Assembly: GCF_000172415.1 (NCBI RefSeq)
Contig: NZ_ABLD01000017.1
Location: 62,001-126,000 of the forward strand
DNA length: 64,000 nt
Reading direction: 5' to 3'
From: Paraburkholderia graminis C4D1M
Lineage (GTDB): Bacteria > Pseudomonadota > Gammaproteobacteria > Burkholderiales > Burkholderiaceae
Shown here one piece after another: positions 9,304 to 18,614 of this stretch; positions within the stretch are counted from its first letter, which is position 1; every line of letters starts with the position of its first letter. The notes under the pieces were generated by a model. It saw only the letters and a list, made by a program, of their open reading frames with translations. It was not told the origin of the DNA and did no database searches. A program made the translations under genes and the position numbers.

Positions 9304-10164
9304 TCAGGCCTTCTTCGCTGCCTCGCGCTCCGCGGCTTCAATCGTATTCACGAGCAGCATCGTGATGGTCATCGGACCGACGCCGCCCGGCACCGGCGTG
9401 ATGTAGCCGGCCACTTCCTTGACGCCCGCGAAATCGACGTCGCCGCACAGCTTGCCGGCCTCGTCGCGATTCATGCCGACGTCGATCACCGCCGCGCCCG
9501 GCTTCACCATGTCGGCGGTAACGAGGTTGCGCAGGCCGGTGGCCGCGACCACGATGTCGGCGTTGCGCGTGTGCGCGGCGAGATCGCGCGTCTTGCTGTG
9601 GCAGATCGTGACCGTCGCGCCCGCTTCGAGCAGCAGCAGCGCCATCGGCTTGCCGACGATGTTCGAGCGGCCGATCACCACCGCGTTCGCGCCTTGCAGC
9701 GGAATCTCATAGGCGGCGAGCATCTTCATCACGCCGTACGGCGTGCACGGACGGAACAACGGCTTGCCGGTCAGCAACGCGCCCGCGTTGGCGACGTGAA
9801 AGCCGTCCACGTCCTTCTCCGGCGCGATCGCCTCGATCACCTTGTGGCTGTCGATATGCGGCGGCAGCGGCAGTTGCACGAGAATGCCGTGGATCAGCGG
9901 GTCGCGATTGAGTTCGTCGATACGCTCGAGCAGTTCGGCTTCCGACAGATCCGCCGGATAACGGTCGAGCGACGAGCCCAGACCATTGTCGTGGCACGCC
10001 TTCACCTTGTTGCGCACGTAGACTTCGCTGGCCGGATTGTCGCCGACGAGCACGACAGCGAGCCCCGGCTGATGGCCGCGGGCGGTCAGCGCGGCGGCGC
10101 GTGCGGCGACGTCGGCGCGCAGTGTCTTGGAGAGGGCGAGGCCGTCGATCAGTTTGGCAGTCAT
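9304..10164 (-). CDS. folD: Bifunctional methylenetetrahydrofolate dehydrogenase/cyclohydrolase
   Basis: This 286-residue enzyme oxidises 5,10-methylene-THF with NADP and hydrolyses the methenyl intermediate to 10-formyl-THF, supplying one-carbon units for purines and formyl-Met-tRNA. Recognisable motifs are YVRNKVKACHDNGL (catalytic Lys region), ILVQLPLPPHID, DGFHVANAGAL, the Rossmann segment VVIGRSNIVGKPMALLL, and PVPGGVGPMTITMLL near the end. Its length matches E. coli FolD (288). I chose the ATG at 10164; the longer frame adds a non-conserved Arg-rich stretch. Confidence 0.96.
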   Translation of the reverse strand: MTAKLIDGLALSKTLRADVAARAAALTARGHQPGLAVVLVGDNPASEVYVRNKVKACHDNGLGSSLDRYPADLSEAELLERIDELNRDPLIHGILVQLPLPPHIDSHKVIEAIAPEKDVDGFHVANAGALLTGKPLFRPCTPYGVMKMLAAYEIPLQGANAVVIGRSNIVGKPMALLLLEAGATVTICHSKTRDLAAHTRNADIVVAATGLRNLVTADMVKPGAAVIDVGMNRDEAGKLCGDVDFAGVKEVAGYITPVPGGVGPMTITMLLVNTIEAAEREAAKKA

Positions 10165-10475
10165 GGTCGGTCGAGAGGGGCAGTATGGAAAGCGGAGCAG
10201 CGCGTGCCGCGCGCGATGGCGTTTTTCAGCAGCAACGGGTCGGCACATGAAAAGCGCGCGAGGCTAATCGGAGATAGGCGTCGCTGCAAAGTCCGTCATT
10301 ATACCGGCGTGCGCGCGGGCAAGCCGACGACGTCCGCGTTGCCGGACGGCTCGCGCCGAGGCGAGCAGACAGAAGAGATAGCGGGGAGGAGCCGGACTGG
10401 ACAGTCCGGCTGATGACGAAGGCCACACGGCGCGCCGCGGCAACTGCCGGACGCGCCGCGGGTGCTTGCCAGTAT
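10165..10475. other. Intergenic region between folD and the response regulator
   Basis: These 311 bases hold the folD upstream region and the 3' flank of the response-regulator gene. A hairpin (AGCCGGACT/AGTCCGGCT, about 10390-10411) is visible but lacks a T-run. I see no convincing gene or riboswitch. Confidence 0.4.
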
Positions 10476-11120
10476 TTATTGCGCCGGTTGCGGTTTGTTC
10501 GACAGCGCGAGTCGCAGCAGATCGGCGACCGTGTTGACGTTGAGCTTTTCCATGATGTTCGCGCGATGCGCTTCGACCGTCTTGATGCTGATGCCGAGGT
10601 CGTCGGCGATCTGCTTGTTCAGGCGGCCCGCGATGATGCGCTCCAGCACCTGATGCTCGCGCGCGGTCAGTTTGCCGAGCCGCTCGGCGGCCGCGCGCTG
10701 CTGCTGCACGCTGGTGCTTTCGCTGCGCGCCTTGTCGAGCATGCGCTCGACCAGCTTGCGCAGCTCGGCTTCGTCGAACGGCTTTTCGATGAAGTCCATC
10801 GCGCCTTTTTTCATCGTGGACACGGCCATCGGCACATCGCCATGGCCCGTCACGAAGATGATCGGCAGCGACGCGTTGTCGGCGATCAGGCGTTCCTGCA
10901 GTTCCAGTCCGCTCATGCCGGACATCCGCACATCGAGAATCAGGCAGGCAATCTGGCCCGGATGCTGATGCGGCTGCCATGCGTCGATAAACTGCTCGGC
11001 GCTGGAGAAGCACTGCACGCGGTAGCCGTTCGCCTCCAGCAGCCAGCGCAGCGAATCTCGCACGGCCTCGTCGTCGTCGACGACAAAGACAGTTTCCTGT
11101 GTGGTGACTGGGCTGTTCAT
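10476..11120 (-). CDS. FixJ-type two-component response regulator
   Basis: This 214-residue cytoplasmic transcription regulator has an N-terminal receiver domain (acidic pocket VVDDDEAVRD, phosphoacceptor Asp63 in LILDVRMSGMSG, Lys in EKPFDE). A linker leads to a C-terminal LuxR/FixJ helix-turn-helix domain (LTAREHQVLERIIAGRLNK and ISIKTVEAHRANIMEKL). Its ATG overlaps the stop of the upstream sensor-kinase gene by 4 bp (ATGA), so the two are translationally coupled and almost certainly partners. The regulon is unknown; the pair is divergent from aceE. Confidence 0.93.
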   Translation of the reverse strand: MNSPVTTQETVFVVDDDEAVRDSLRWLLEANGYRVQCFSSAEQFIDAWQPHQHPGQIACLILDVRMSGMSGLELQERLIADNASLPIIFVTGHGDVPMAVSTMKKGAMDFIEKPFDEAELRKLVERMLDKARSESTSVQQQRAAAERLGKLTAREHQVLERIIAGRLNKQIADDLGISIKTVEAHRANIMEKLNVNTVADLLRLALSNKPQPAQ

Positions 11121-13642
11121 AGCTCTCCCGTAACGGTTTGTGGTGTCGGCGCCTCTGACCCGCCGTTGCTCGGGCCGTCAGGCTCTCCAATAGGCAGACT
11201 GCAATGGAACGTGGCGCCTGTGATGTGGCCGTCTGACTCGACGTTGTTGACCACCCACAGACGACCGCGGTGCGATTCGATAATCGAACGGCAAATGTTC
11301 AGCCCCATGCCCATGCCGTCGGACTTGGTGCTGTAAAACGGTTCGAACAGCCGCTCGGCGGTTGCTTCGTCGACGCCCGGGCCCTGATCGACGACGCTGA
11401 TGTTGACAAAGCCGCCCTCCAGCCGCACGACGACGCGGATCACCGGATCGACCGCGTTGGGCCGCGCTTCCGCCATCGCCTCGGCGCCGTTCTTCAGCAG
11501 GTTGACCAGCACCTGCTCGATCAGCACGGGGTCGACGTAAATGACGGGCAGCCGCGAGCGCATGTCGGTGACGATGCGAATGCGCCGCTTGCGCACTTCG
11601 ATTTCGGCGAGACCCACGGCGTCCGCGACGATGTCCGCGACGCGCGTCGCCTGGCGCTTCGGCTCGCTGCGTTTCACGAACTCGCGAATGCGCTTGATGA
11701 TCATGCCGGCGCGCACTGCCTGCTGTGCGGTTTTTTCGAGCACGGGCAGCAGATTGTCAGGCGTCGTCCGACCGGATTTAACCAGCGCAACGGTTCCGGA
11801 GCAATAGTTATTGATGGCGGCGAGCGGCTGATTCAGTTCGTGTGCGAGCGACGACGCCATTTCGCCCATCGTCATCAGACGGCTCGTGAACTGCAGCTTT
11901 TCGTCCTGCTGGCGCGACAGTTCCTGCGCCTGCTTGCGCGTGGTGATGTCGGTTGCGATCTGCATCTGCGCGAGGTGGCCGTCCACCCACTGGATGTACT
12001 GACGGCGCACTTCGAACCACTTCTGGATGCTTTGCACGTAGATTTCCTGCGCGTCGGCCGTGCTTTCGGTCAACGCCGCGGCGGGCAGTCCCGCGTATGT
12101 GTCCACCATATCGATCGAATCCGACGACGCCTGTGCGCTATCGAACCCGCCGCCCGCCAATTCCAGATGACCGTCCGGGCGGATGCCGAACAGATGCCGG
12201 TAGTAGCGGTTGGCGAACAGCAGTTCGGCTTCGTCGGCGGCGAGCACGGACACGGCCGCGTCGAGACTTTCGAGCACGGTGGTGAAGCGCTCATGCGCGG
12301 CGGCGAGTTCCTCGCGCGCGCGCTTCGGCTCGGTGATGTCGGTCATCGACGACATCCAGCCGGTCTGGCGGCCCGAGCTGTCGATCAGCGGTGATACATA
12401 CAGACGCGCGTGGAACGTGGAGCCGTCCTTGCGGCGCACCCGCAATTCGAATCCCGACGACGGCGCCTTGCCGCGCAGCGTCATGTCGAGCTGGCGCTGC
12501 ATTTCCGGATAGGCGTCGCGCGGCCAGTAGGCGAACGGCGCCGTCTTGCCGACGAGGTCGCTTTCGTCCCAGCCGGTCATGCGGCAAAACGCGGGATTAA
12601 CGTGCGTGATGCGGCCGTGCATGTCGAGCACGCGCATGCCGATGAGCACGGAGTTTTCCATCGCGCGGCGGAAGAACGCTTCGGCGTAGAGCGCCTGCTG
12701 CGCCTCGAAGCGCTGCCGCGTGTGCTTCCACAAGCTCCACAAACTCCACAACACGAAGCACGACAAACCGGCCACCAGCCACACGAGCGTGTTGTTGGTG
12801 AAGTTCGTCATCTGCGGGAACGCGTACACGCGCACCGAGACGCCCTGGCCCGGCGGATCGAGCGGCAGATCGTAGAACATGTCGCGCGGCAAACGCGGAC
12901 GCGTGGACGTGGTGGTCAGCTCGCGGTTGTTCGCGTCGACGATCGAAATCTTGTACTTCGCCGACAGCTCGGGCGGAATATCGTGCTTAAGAATGCCTTC
13001 GACCGAAAACACCGCGGCGATCGAGCCGAGAAATTCGCGGTCGCGAAAGACCGGCGTTTGCAGTGTGATGTAGCCGTTGCCGAGGTCGTCGTAGATGAGC
13101 GGCGAATACACCTGGCGGCGCGTGCTGCGCGCCTCGGCGAACGCGGCTTTGACCGCTTCGTCCATTTGCGTGTCGTTCGGCTTGGCGAGACGCTGGCCGA
13201 ACACGGGCAGCGCGGTATTGGGCCAGCGCGGCTGCTGCTGGCTCGTGTACCAGTTCATGTAGAGGATTTCGGGATGCCCCTGCATGATGTCCGTGGTAGA
13301 CACCTGGAACGACTGGGGATCGGCGTGGCCCGCGGCGAGGTCGCGCGCGAGCGCCTGGATCTGTTCCTGCGCGCCGGTCATGGACAGGCGAATCTGCTGC
13401 TGGGCCCACGCGACGTTGCGGTAAAGCGTGTCTTCCTGCTGCTGCTGCTCGCGCCGGTTCAGGCTCCACAGAATCAGGCTCATGACGACCAGGAACACCA
13501 GGATCGACAGGAGCGGCGTCAGCAAATAGGAATTGGACCACCAGGGCCCATGGTGCCAGCGGGAGGACGGCGACGAATCCGCCGGCGAACCAGCGTTGCG
13601 CGCCGATCGAGCGAAAAGCCGTTCGGTCAACATGCGTGGCAT
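11117..13642 (-). CDS. PAS-domain sensor histidine kinase, FixL/DctB-like
   Basis: This inner-membrane histidine kinase of about 841 residues is the probable partner of the downstream FixJ-type regulator. A first membrane helix (LLSILVFLVVMSLILWSL) is followed by a periplasmic sensor domain of about 260 residues and a second helix (NTLVWLVAGLSCFVLWSLW). Cytoplasmic PAS/PAC repeats follow (one contains VNPAFCRMTGWDESDLVGK). Then come the HisKA box with the phospho-His (ASSLAHELNQPLAAINN) and the HATPase domain (NLLKNGAEAM; VDQGPGVDEAT; GMGMGLNICRSI). The start is uncertain: ATGs at 13642 and 13633 and an upstream frame to 13675 are possible. The ligand cannot be read from the sequence. Confidence 0.92.
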   Translation of the reverse strand: MPRMLTERLFARSARNAGSPADSSPSSRWHHGPWWSNSYLLTPLLSILVFLVVMSLILWSLNRREQQQQEDTLYRNVAWAQQQIRLSMTGAQEQIQALARDLAAGHADPQSFQVSTTDIMQGHPEILYMNWYTSQQQPRWPNTALPVFGQRLAKPNDTQMDEAVKAAFAEARSTRRQVYSPLIYDDLGNGYITLQTPVFRDREFLGSIAAVFSVEGILKHDIPPELSAKYKISIVDANNRELTTTSTRPRLPRDMFYDLPLDPPGQGVSVRVYAFPQMTNFTNNTLVWLVAGLSCFVLWSLWSLWKHTRQRFEAQQALYAEAFFRRAMENSVLIGMRVLDMHGRITHVNPAFCRMTGWDESDLVGKTAPFAYWPRDAYPEMQRQLDMTLRGKAPSSGFELRVRRKDGSTFHARLYVSPLIDSSGRQTGWMSSMTDITEPKRAREELAAAHERFTTVLESLDAAVSVLAADEAELLFANRYYRHLFGIRPDGHLELAGGGFDSAQASSDSIDMVDTYAGLPAAALTESTADAQEIYVQSIQKWFEVRRQYIQWVDGHLAQMQIATDITTRKQAQELSRQQDEKLQFTSRLMTMGEMASSLAHELNQPLAAINNYCSGTVALVKSGRTTPDNLLPVLEKTAQQAVRAGMIIKRIREFVKRSEPKRQATRVADIVADAVGLAEIEVRKRRIRIVTDMRSRLPVIYVDPVLIEQVLVNLLKNGAEAMAEARPNAVDPVIRVVVRLEGGFVNISVVDQGPGVDEATAERLFEPFYSTKSDGMGMGLNICRSIIESHRGRLWVVNNVESDGHITGATFHCSLPIGEPDGPSNGGSEAPTPQTVTGEL

Positions 13643-13767
13643 TGTAGCGCAGCGCGTAGCTAGCAAATCACGCAAAAAATCACTGAAAGTGCCGTTATTC
13701 GGCGCACACTAGCCGACGTATCCGGGGAAAGGCAGTCAAATCAGGTTGCGCTGCAACAATTTTCCGC

Positions 13768-13790
13768 ATTATGAGAGCCGATCTCGTAAT
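13768..13790. promoter_or_regulatory. Dyad-symmetric candidate operator upstream of aceE
   Basis: ATTATGAGA (13768-13776) and TCTCGTAAT (13782-13790) form a 9-bp inverted repeat with one mismatch around a GCCGA centre. An outer, imperfect CAACAATTTTC/GAAAATTTTGTTG pair flanks it. It lies just upstream of the putative aceE -35 element, a typical activator or repressor position. The binding protein is unknown. Confidence 0.5.
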
Positions 13791-13802
13791 TCGAAAATTT
13801 TG

Positions 13803-13832
13803 TTGCGTGGACGTCGGGACCCTTATTACAAT
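13803..13832 (+). promoter_or_regulatory. Putative aceE promoter
   Basis: A -35-like TTGCGT (13803-13808) and a -10-like TACAAT (13827-13832) are separated by 18 bp. The aceE ATG follows about 75 bp downstream. Confidence 0.5.
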
Positions 13833-13908
13833 CGGCCGAAGCTGCCGCGGCCGTGCTTCGTCCGCGTCGTCTGTTCAAAGAGCGTTCCTCTATATCCAGG
13901 AGACGAGC

Positions 13909-16605
13909 ATGTCCGCTGTACCCGACGAAGTCATGAAATATGTCGCCGCTGAAAAAGACGACGATCCCCAGGAAACCGGCGAATGGCTGGAAGCGCTGGA
14001 TGGCGTGATTTCTGCTGTTGGCCCCGACCGTGCGCACTACCTGATCGAGAAACAGATCGAATTCGCCCGCGTGCATGGCGAACATCTGCCGTTCTCCGCT
14101 AACACCCCGTACATCAACACGATTCCCGTCGCGCGCCAGGCGAAGATTCCCGGCGACCAGGACATCGAACACCGCATCCGCTCGTACACGCGCTGGAACG
14201 CCATCGCGATGGTGCTGCGCGCGGGCAAGGACACCAACGTCGGCGGCCATATCGCGTCGTTCGCGTCGGCGGCCACGCTGTATGACGTCGGCTTCAACCA
14301 CTTCTGGCACGCGCCGTCGCCCGAACATGGTGGCGACCTCGTATTCGTGCAGGGTCACTCGTCGCCGGGTGTTTACTCGCGCGCGTTCCTGCTTGGCCGC
14401 CTGACCGAGCAGCAGCTCGACAACTTCCGCCAGGAAGTGGGCGGCGAGGGCATCTCGTCATATCCGCATCCGTGGCTGATGCCGGATTTCTGGCAATTCC
14501 CGACCGTCTCGATGGGCCTCGGCCCGATCATGGCGATCTATCAGGCGCGCTTCATGAAGTACATGCAGGCGCGCGGCATCGCGAAGACCGACGGCCGCAA
14601 GGTCTGGGCTTTCCTCGGCGACGGCGAAACGGACGAGCCGGAATCGCTCGGCGCGATCGGCATGGCCGGCCGCGAGCGGCTCGACAACCTCGTGTTCGTG
14701 ATCAACTGCAACCTGCAGCGCCTCGACGGTCCGGTGCGCGGCAACGGCAAGATCATCCAGGAACTGGAAAGCGAATTCCGCGGCGCGGGCTGGAACGTCA
14801 TCAAGGTCGTGTGGGGCAGCCGCTGGGATGCGCTGTTCCAGCGCGACAAGTCGGGCGCGCTGATGCGCCGCATGATGGAAGTCGTCGACGGCGAATATCA
14901 GACGTACAAGTCGGAGTCGGGCGCGTTCGTTCGCGAGCACTTCTTCAATACGCCGGAACTGAAGGCGCTGGTCGCCGACTGGTCGGATGAAGACGTGTGG
15001 AACCTGAACCGCGGCGGCCACGATCCGCACAAGATCTACGCCGCGTTCCACGAAGCCACGCAGACCAAGGGCCAGCCGACCGTCATCCTCGCGAAGACGA
15101 TCAAGGGCTACGGCATGGGCGAAGCCGGCCAGGCGATGAACATCACCCACCAGCAGAAGAAGATGCAGGTGGAGCAGCTGAAGAAATTCCGCGACCAGTT
15201 CCGTCTGCCGATCTCCGACGAAGACCTCGTCAACGTGCCGTACCTCAAGTTCGAAGAAGGTTCGAAGGAACTCGAGTACATGCGCGCTCGCCGCCAGGAA
15301 CTCGGCGGCTATCTGCCGGCGCGCCGTCAGAAGGCCGAGTCGCTGCCGGTGCCGGAACTTGCGGCATTCGAGCCGCTCCTGAAGGGCACGGGCGAAGGCC
15401 GCGAAATTTCCACGACGATGGCGTTCGTGCGGATTCTCAACATCCTGCTGAAGGACAAGGCGCTCGGCAAACGCATCGTGCCGATCGTCCCGGACGAGTC
15501 GCGTACGTTCGGCATGGAAGGTCTGTTCCGTCAGATCGGCATCTGGAATCAGGACGGCCAGAAGTACATTCCGGAAGATTCCGACCAGCTCATGTTCTAC
15601 CGCGAGTCGGAAACCGGTCAGATCCTGCAGGAAGGCATCAACGAAGCCGGCGGCATGTCCGACTGGATCGCAGCCGCGACGTCGTACTCGACGCACGGCG
15701 AGATCATGATCCCGTTCTACATCTTCTACTCGATGTTCGGCTTCCAGCGCATCGGCGATCTGGCATGGGCCGCGGGCGACATGCGCTCGCGCGGCTTCCT
15801 GCTGGGCGGCACGGCGGGCCGCACGACGCTGAACGGCGAAGGTCTGCAACACGAAGACGGCCACTCGCTGCTGTGGGCCGCGTCGGTGCCGAACTGCATC
15901 AGCTATGACCCGACGTTCGGTTACGAACTCGCGGTCATCATGCAGGACGGCCTGCGCCGCATGGTCGCGGAGCAGGAAGACGTGTACTACTACATCACGG
16001 TGATGAACGAGAACTACGAGCACCCGGCGATTCCGCAGGGCGAGCATGTAGCGGCCGACATCATCAAGGGCATGTACGCGTTCCGCAAAGCCGACGCTGA
16101 CAAGAAAGCGCCGCGTGTTCAACTGATGGGCGCGGGCACGATCTTCAACGAAGTGATCGCCGCCGCCGACCTGCTGAAGAACGACTGGGGCGTCGCCGCC
16201 GATCTGTGGAGCGTGCCGAGCTTCACGGAACTCGCTCGCGAAGGTCACGAAGTGCAGCGCTGGAACATGCTGCATCCGACGGAAGAAAAGAAGCTCTCGC
16301 ACGTCGAGAAGCTGCTGAAGGGCGCGCCTGGTCCGGTCATTGCCTCGACCGATTACGTTCGCGCGCTGACCGAGCAGATTCGCGCGTTCGTGCCGCAGAA
16401 GTTCGTCGTGCTGGGCACGGACGGCTATGGCCGTTCGGACACGCGCGAGAAGCTGCGCCACTTCTTCGAAGTCGACCGCTACTGGGTCACGGTTGCCGCG
16501 TTGAATGCACTGGCAGACGAGGGCACGATCGAACGCAAGGTCGTCGCCGAGGCGCTCAAGAAGTACAACCTTGATCCCGCCAAACCCAACCCGATGACCG
16601 TCTAA
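13909..16605 (+). CDS. aceE: Pyruvate dehydrogenase E1 component (homodimeric)
   Basis: This 898-residue thiamine-diphosphate enzyme decarboxylates pyruvate and passes the acetyl group to lipoate on E2; E. coli AceE has 887 residues. The ThDP/Mg motif is GDGETDEPES...NCNLQRLDGPVRGNGKIIQ. The protein also shows the family stretches TPYINTIPV, HFWHAPSPEHGGDLV and FGMEGLFRQIGI. Although an upstream in-frame ATG exists at 13771, the ATG at 13909 follows CCAGGAGACGAGC and gives the standard N-terminus MSAVPDEVMKYVAAEKDDDP. It heads the aceE-aceF(-lpdA) cluster, with 95 bp to aceF. Confidence 0.97.
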   Translation: MSAVPDEVMKYVAAEKDDDPQETGEWLEALDGVISAVGPDRAHYLIEKQIEFARVHGEHLPFSANTPYINTIPVARQAKIPGDQDIEHRIRSYTRWNAIAMVLRAGKDTNVGGHIASFASAATLYDVGFNHFWHAPSPEHGGDLVFVQGHSSPGVYSRAFLLGRLTEQQLDNFRQEVGGEGISSYPHPWLMPDFWQFPTVSMGLGPIMAIYQARFMKYMQARGIAKTDGRKVWAFLGDGETDEPESLGAIGMAGRERLDNLVFVINCNLQRLDGPVRGNGKIIQELESEFRGAGWNVIKVVWGSRWDALFQRDKSGALMRRMMEVVDGEYQTYKSESGAFVREHFFNTPELKALVADWSDEDVWNLNRGGHDPHKIYAAFHEATQTKGQPTVILAKTIKGYGMGEAGQAMNITHQQKKMQVEQLKKFRDQFRLPISDEDLVNVPYLKFEEGSKELEYMRARRQELGGYLPARRQKAESLPVPELAAFEPLLKGTGEGREISTTMAFVRILNILLKDKALGKRIVPIVPDESRTFGMEGLFRQIGIWNQDGQKYIPEDSDQLMFYRESETGQILQEGINEAGGMSDWIAAATSYSTHGEIMIPFYIFYSMFGFQRIGDLAWAAGDMRSRGFLLGGTAGRTTLNGEGLQHEDGHSLLWAASVPNCISYDPTFGYELAVIMQDGLRRMVAEQEDVYYYITVMNENYEHPAIPQGEHVAADIIKGMYAFRKADADKKAPRVQLMGAGTIFNEVIAAADLLKNDWGVAADLWSVPSFTELAREGHEVQRWNMLHPTEEKKLSHVEKLLKGAPGPVIASTDYVRALTEQIRAFVPQKFVVLGTDGYGRSDTREKLRHFFEVDRYWVTVAALNALADEGTIERKVVAEALKKYNLDPAKPNPMTV

Positions 16606-16700
16606 GGCATCATTCCCCGTGTGCCACGGCGTGCGCGCCCGCCACTGACCGGTTCCGACCGGCAGCGGCAGTCGCGTGCGCGGCCCAGGAGACACTAACA

Positions 16701-18362
16701 ATGAGTCAAGCGATCGAAGTCAAGGTGCCGGACATCGGCGATTACAAGGACATTCCTGTGATCGAGGTGCTGGTCAAGGCGGGTGATACCGTCGAGAAAG
16801 AGCAATCGCTCGTTACGCTGGAGTCCGACAAGGCGACGATGGATGTGCCGAGTTCGGCGGCCGGCGTCGTCAAGGAAGTGAAGGTCAAGGTCGGCGACAA
16901 CGTGTCGGAAGGTTCGCTGATCGTAGTGCTGGATGGCGCTGAAGGCGGCGCGGCTGCGGCTGCTCCGGCGGCTGCGCCTGCACCCGCACCTGCGGCTACT
17001 CCCGCGCCTGCACCGGCTGCGGCTCCGGCCGCTGCACCGGCTGCAAGCGGCGGCGGTCTGCAGGAAGTCAAAGTGCCGGATATCGGCGACTACAAAGACA
17101 TTCCCGTGATCGAAGTCGCGGTGAAGGTCGGCGATCGCGTCGAGAAAGAGCAGTCGCTGGTCACGCTGGAATCCGACAAGGCGACGATGGACGTGCCGAG
17201 TTCCGCGGCCGGCGTCGTCAAGGAAGTGAAGGTCAAGGTCGGCGATACCGTGTCGGAAGGCTCGGTGATCGTCGTCGTGGAAGCCGAAGGCGGCGCTGCG
17301 GCGCCCGCGCCGGCTCCTGCGGCCAAGCCGCAAGCCGAGAAGCCGTCGGATGCGCCTGCCGCGCCGTCGCCCGCACCGGCCGCTCCGTCCGCACTCGCAC
17401 AAGCGCCTTCGATCCCGGCCGGCGAGGGCGGTTCGCGCCGCGCGAGCCACGCTTCGCCGTCGGTGCGCAAGTTCGCGCGCGAACTCGGCGTCGACGTGAC
17501 GCAGGTTCAGGGCACAGGTCCGAAGGGCCGCATTACGCAAGCCGACGTCACCGCGTTCATCAAGGGCGTGATGACGGGCCAGCGTGCGGCGCCGGCCGGC
17601 GCAGCCGCGCCCGCAGCCGGCGGCGGCGAGCTGAATCTGCTGCCGTGGCCGAAGGTCGACTTCTCGAAGTTCGGCCCGTTCGAAGCGAAGCCGCTGTCGC
17701 GCATCAAGAAGATTTCGGGCGCGAACCTGCATCGCAACTGGGTCATGATTCCGCACGTCACGAACAACGACGAAGCGGACATCACCGAACTCGAAGCGCT
17801 GCGCGTGCAGTTGAACAAGGAAAACGAAAAGGCCGGCGTGAAGATCACGATGCTGGCGTTCGTCATCAAGGCCGTTGTGTCGGCGTTGAAGAAATTCCCG
17901 ACGTTCAACGCGAGCCTCGACGGCGACAACCTCGTGTTCAAGCAGTACTACCACGTGGGTTTTGCCGCCGATACGCCGAACGGTCTCGTCGTTCCGGTGA
18001 TTCGCGATGCGGACAAGAAGGGTCTCGTCGAGATCGCGAAGGAAATGACCGATCTTTCCAAGGCCGCGCGTGAAGGCAAGCTCAAGCCGGATCAGATGCA
18101 AGGCGGTTGCTTCTCGATTTCGTCGCTGGGCGGGATCGGCGGCACTAACTTCACGCCGATTATCAATGCGCCTGAAGTCGCTATTCTTGGGCTGTCGCGT
18201 GGCGCGATGAAGCCGGTGTGGGACGGCAAGCAGTTTGTGCCGCGTCTCATGCTGCCGCTGTCGTTGTCTTATGACCATCGGGTGATCGACGGGGCTGAGG
18301 CTGCGCGCTTCAATGCGTATCTTGGGGCGATTCTTGCCGATTTTCGGCGTGTGATTCTTTGA
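16701..18362 (+). CDS. aceF: Dihydrolipoamide acetyltransferase (PDH E2), two lipoyl domains
   Basis: This 553-residue E2 core protein transfers acetyl from lipoate to CoA. Two nearly identical lipoyl domains (about residues 3-78 and 120-195) each carry the lipoylated Lys in ESDKATMDVPSSAAG. They are joined by Ala/Pro-rich flexible linkers. Next comes a peripheral-subunit-binding domain (ASPSVRKFARELGVDVTQVQGTGPKGRI), then the catalytic domain ending with the active-site His in LSLSYDHRVIDGAEA. The start follows CCAGGAGACACTAACA. E. coli AceF has three lipoyl domains; two is usual in this group. Confidence 0.97.
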   Translation: MSQAIEVKVPDIGDYKDIPVIEVLVKAGDTVEKEQSLVTLESDKATMDVPSSAAGVVKEVKVKVGDNVSEGSLIVVLDGAEGGAAAAAPAAAPAPAPAATPAPAPAAAPAAAPAASGGGLQEVKVPDIGDYKDIPVIEVAVKVGDRVEKEQSLVTLESDKATMDVPSSAAGVVKEVKVKVGDTVSEGSVIVVVEAEGGAAAPAPAPAAKPQAEKPSDAPAAPSPAPAAPSALAQAPSIPAGEGGSRRASHASPSVRKFARELGVDVTQVQGTGPKGRITQADVTAFIKGVMTGQRAAPAGAAAPAAGGGELNLLPWPKVDFSKFGPFEAKPLSRIKKISGANLHRNWVMIPHVTNNDEADITELEALRVQLNKENEKAGVKITMLAFVIKAVVSALKKFPTFNASLDGDNLVFKQYYHVGFAADTPNGLVVPVIRDADKKGLVEIAKEMTDLSKAAREGKLKPDQMQGGCFSISSLGGIGGTNFTPIINAPEVAILGLSRGAMKPVWDGKQFVPRLMLPLSLSYDHRVIDGAEAARFNAYLGAILADFRRVIL

Positions 18363-18464
18363 TGTGGTGTTGCGCGGGGCGCTGGTTTTTTCTGTGATCT
18401 CCGCGTTTTTTGTAGAACCTGTTTTCTTAGTGGTCTATTGGCGCTGCCCCTGTGCGGGGCGGCA

Positions 18465-18497
18465 CCTACTTTTCTTTGTCTTCCAAAGAAAAGTAGG
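18465..18497. repeat. REP-like palindrome between aceF and lpdA
   Basis: CCTACTTTTCTTT (18465-18477) and AAAGAAAAGTAGG (18485-18497) form a perfect 13-bp inverted repeat with a 7-nt loop. It lies in an AT-richer, non-coding 252-bp gap. From memory, very similar hairpins recur intergenically in Paraburkholderia and Burkholderia genomes, so I class it as a REP-type element. It could attenuate read-through into lpdA. Confidence 0.7.
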
Positions 18498-18614
18498 CAA
18501 AAGAAAGGCGCGTCCTTCGGCGGACTGCAAAGGGTGATTCTGTTTGGCGCGCTGCCAGTTTTTTGGCCCTGGGGCTGGTTCTTCTCATCACCATCAACAA
18601 GACTAGGGGACACT

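Noticed and set aside
14458..16701. Long minus-strand open frame opposite aceE (747 codons)
   Set aside because: It mirrors the highly biased aceE codons; the translated product is His/Arg/Val-rich with no family resemblance. High-GC antisense artefact.
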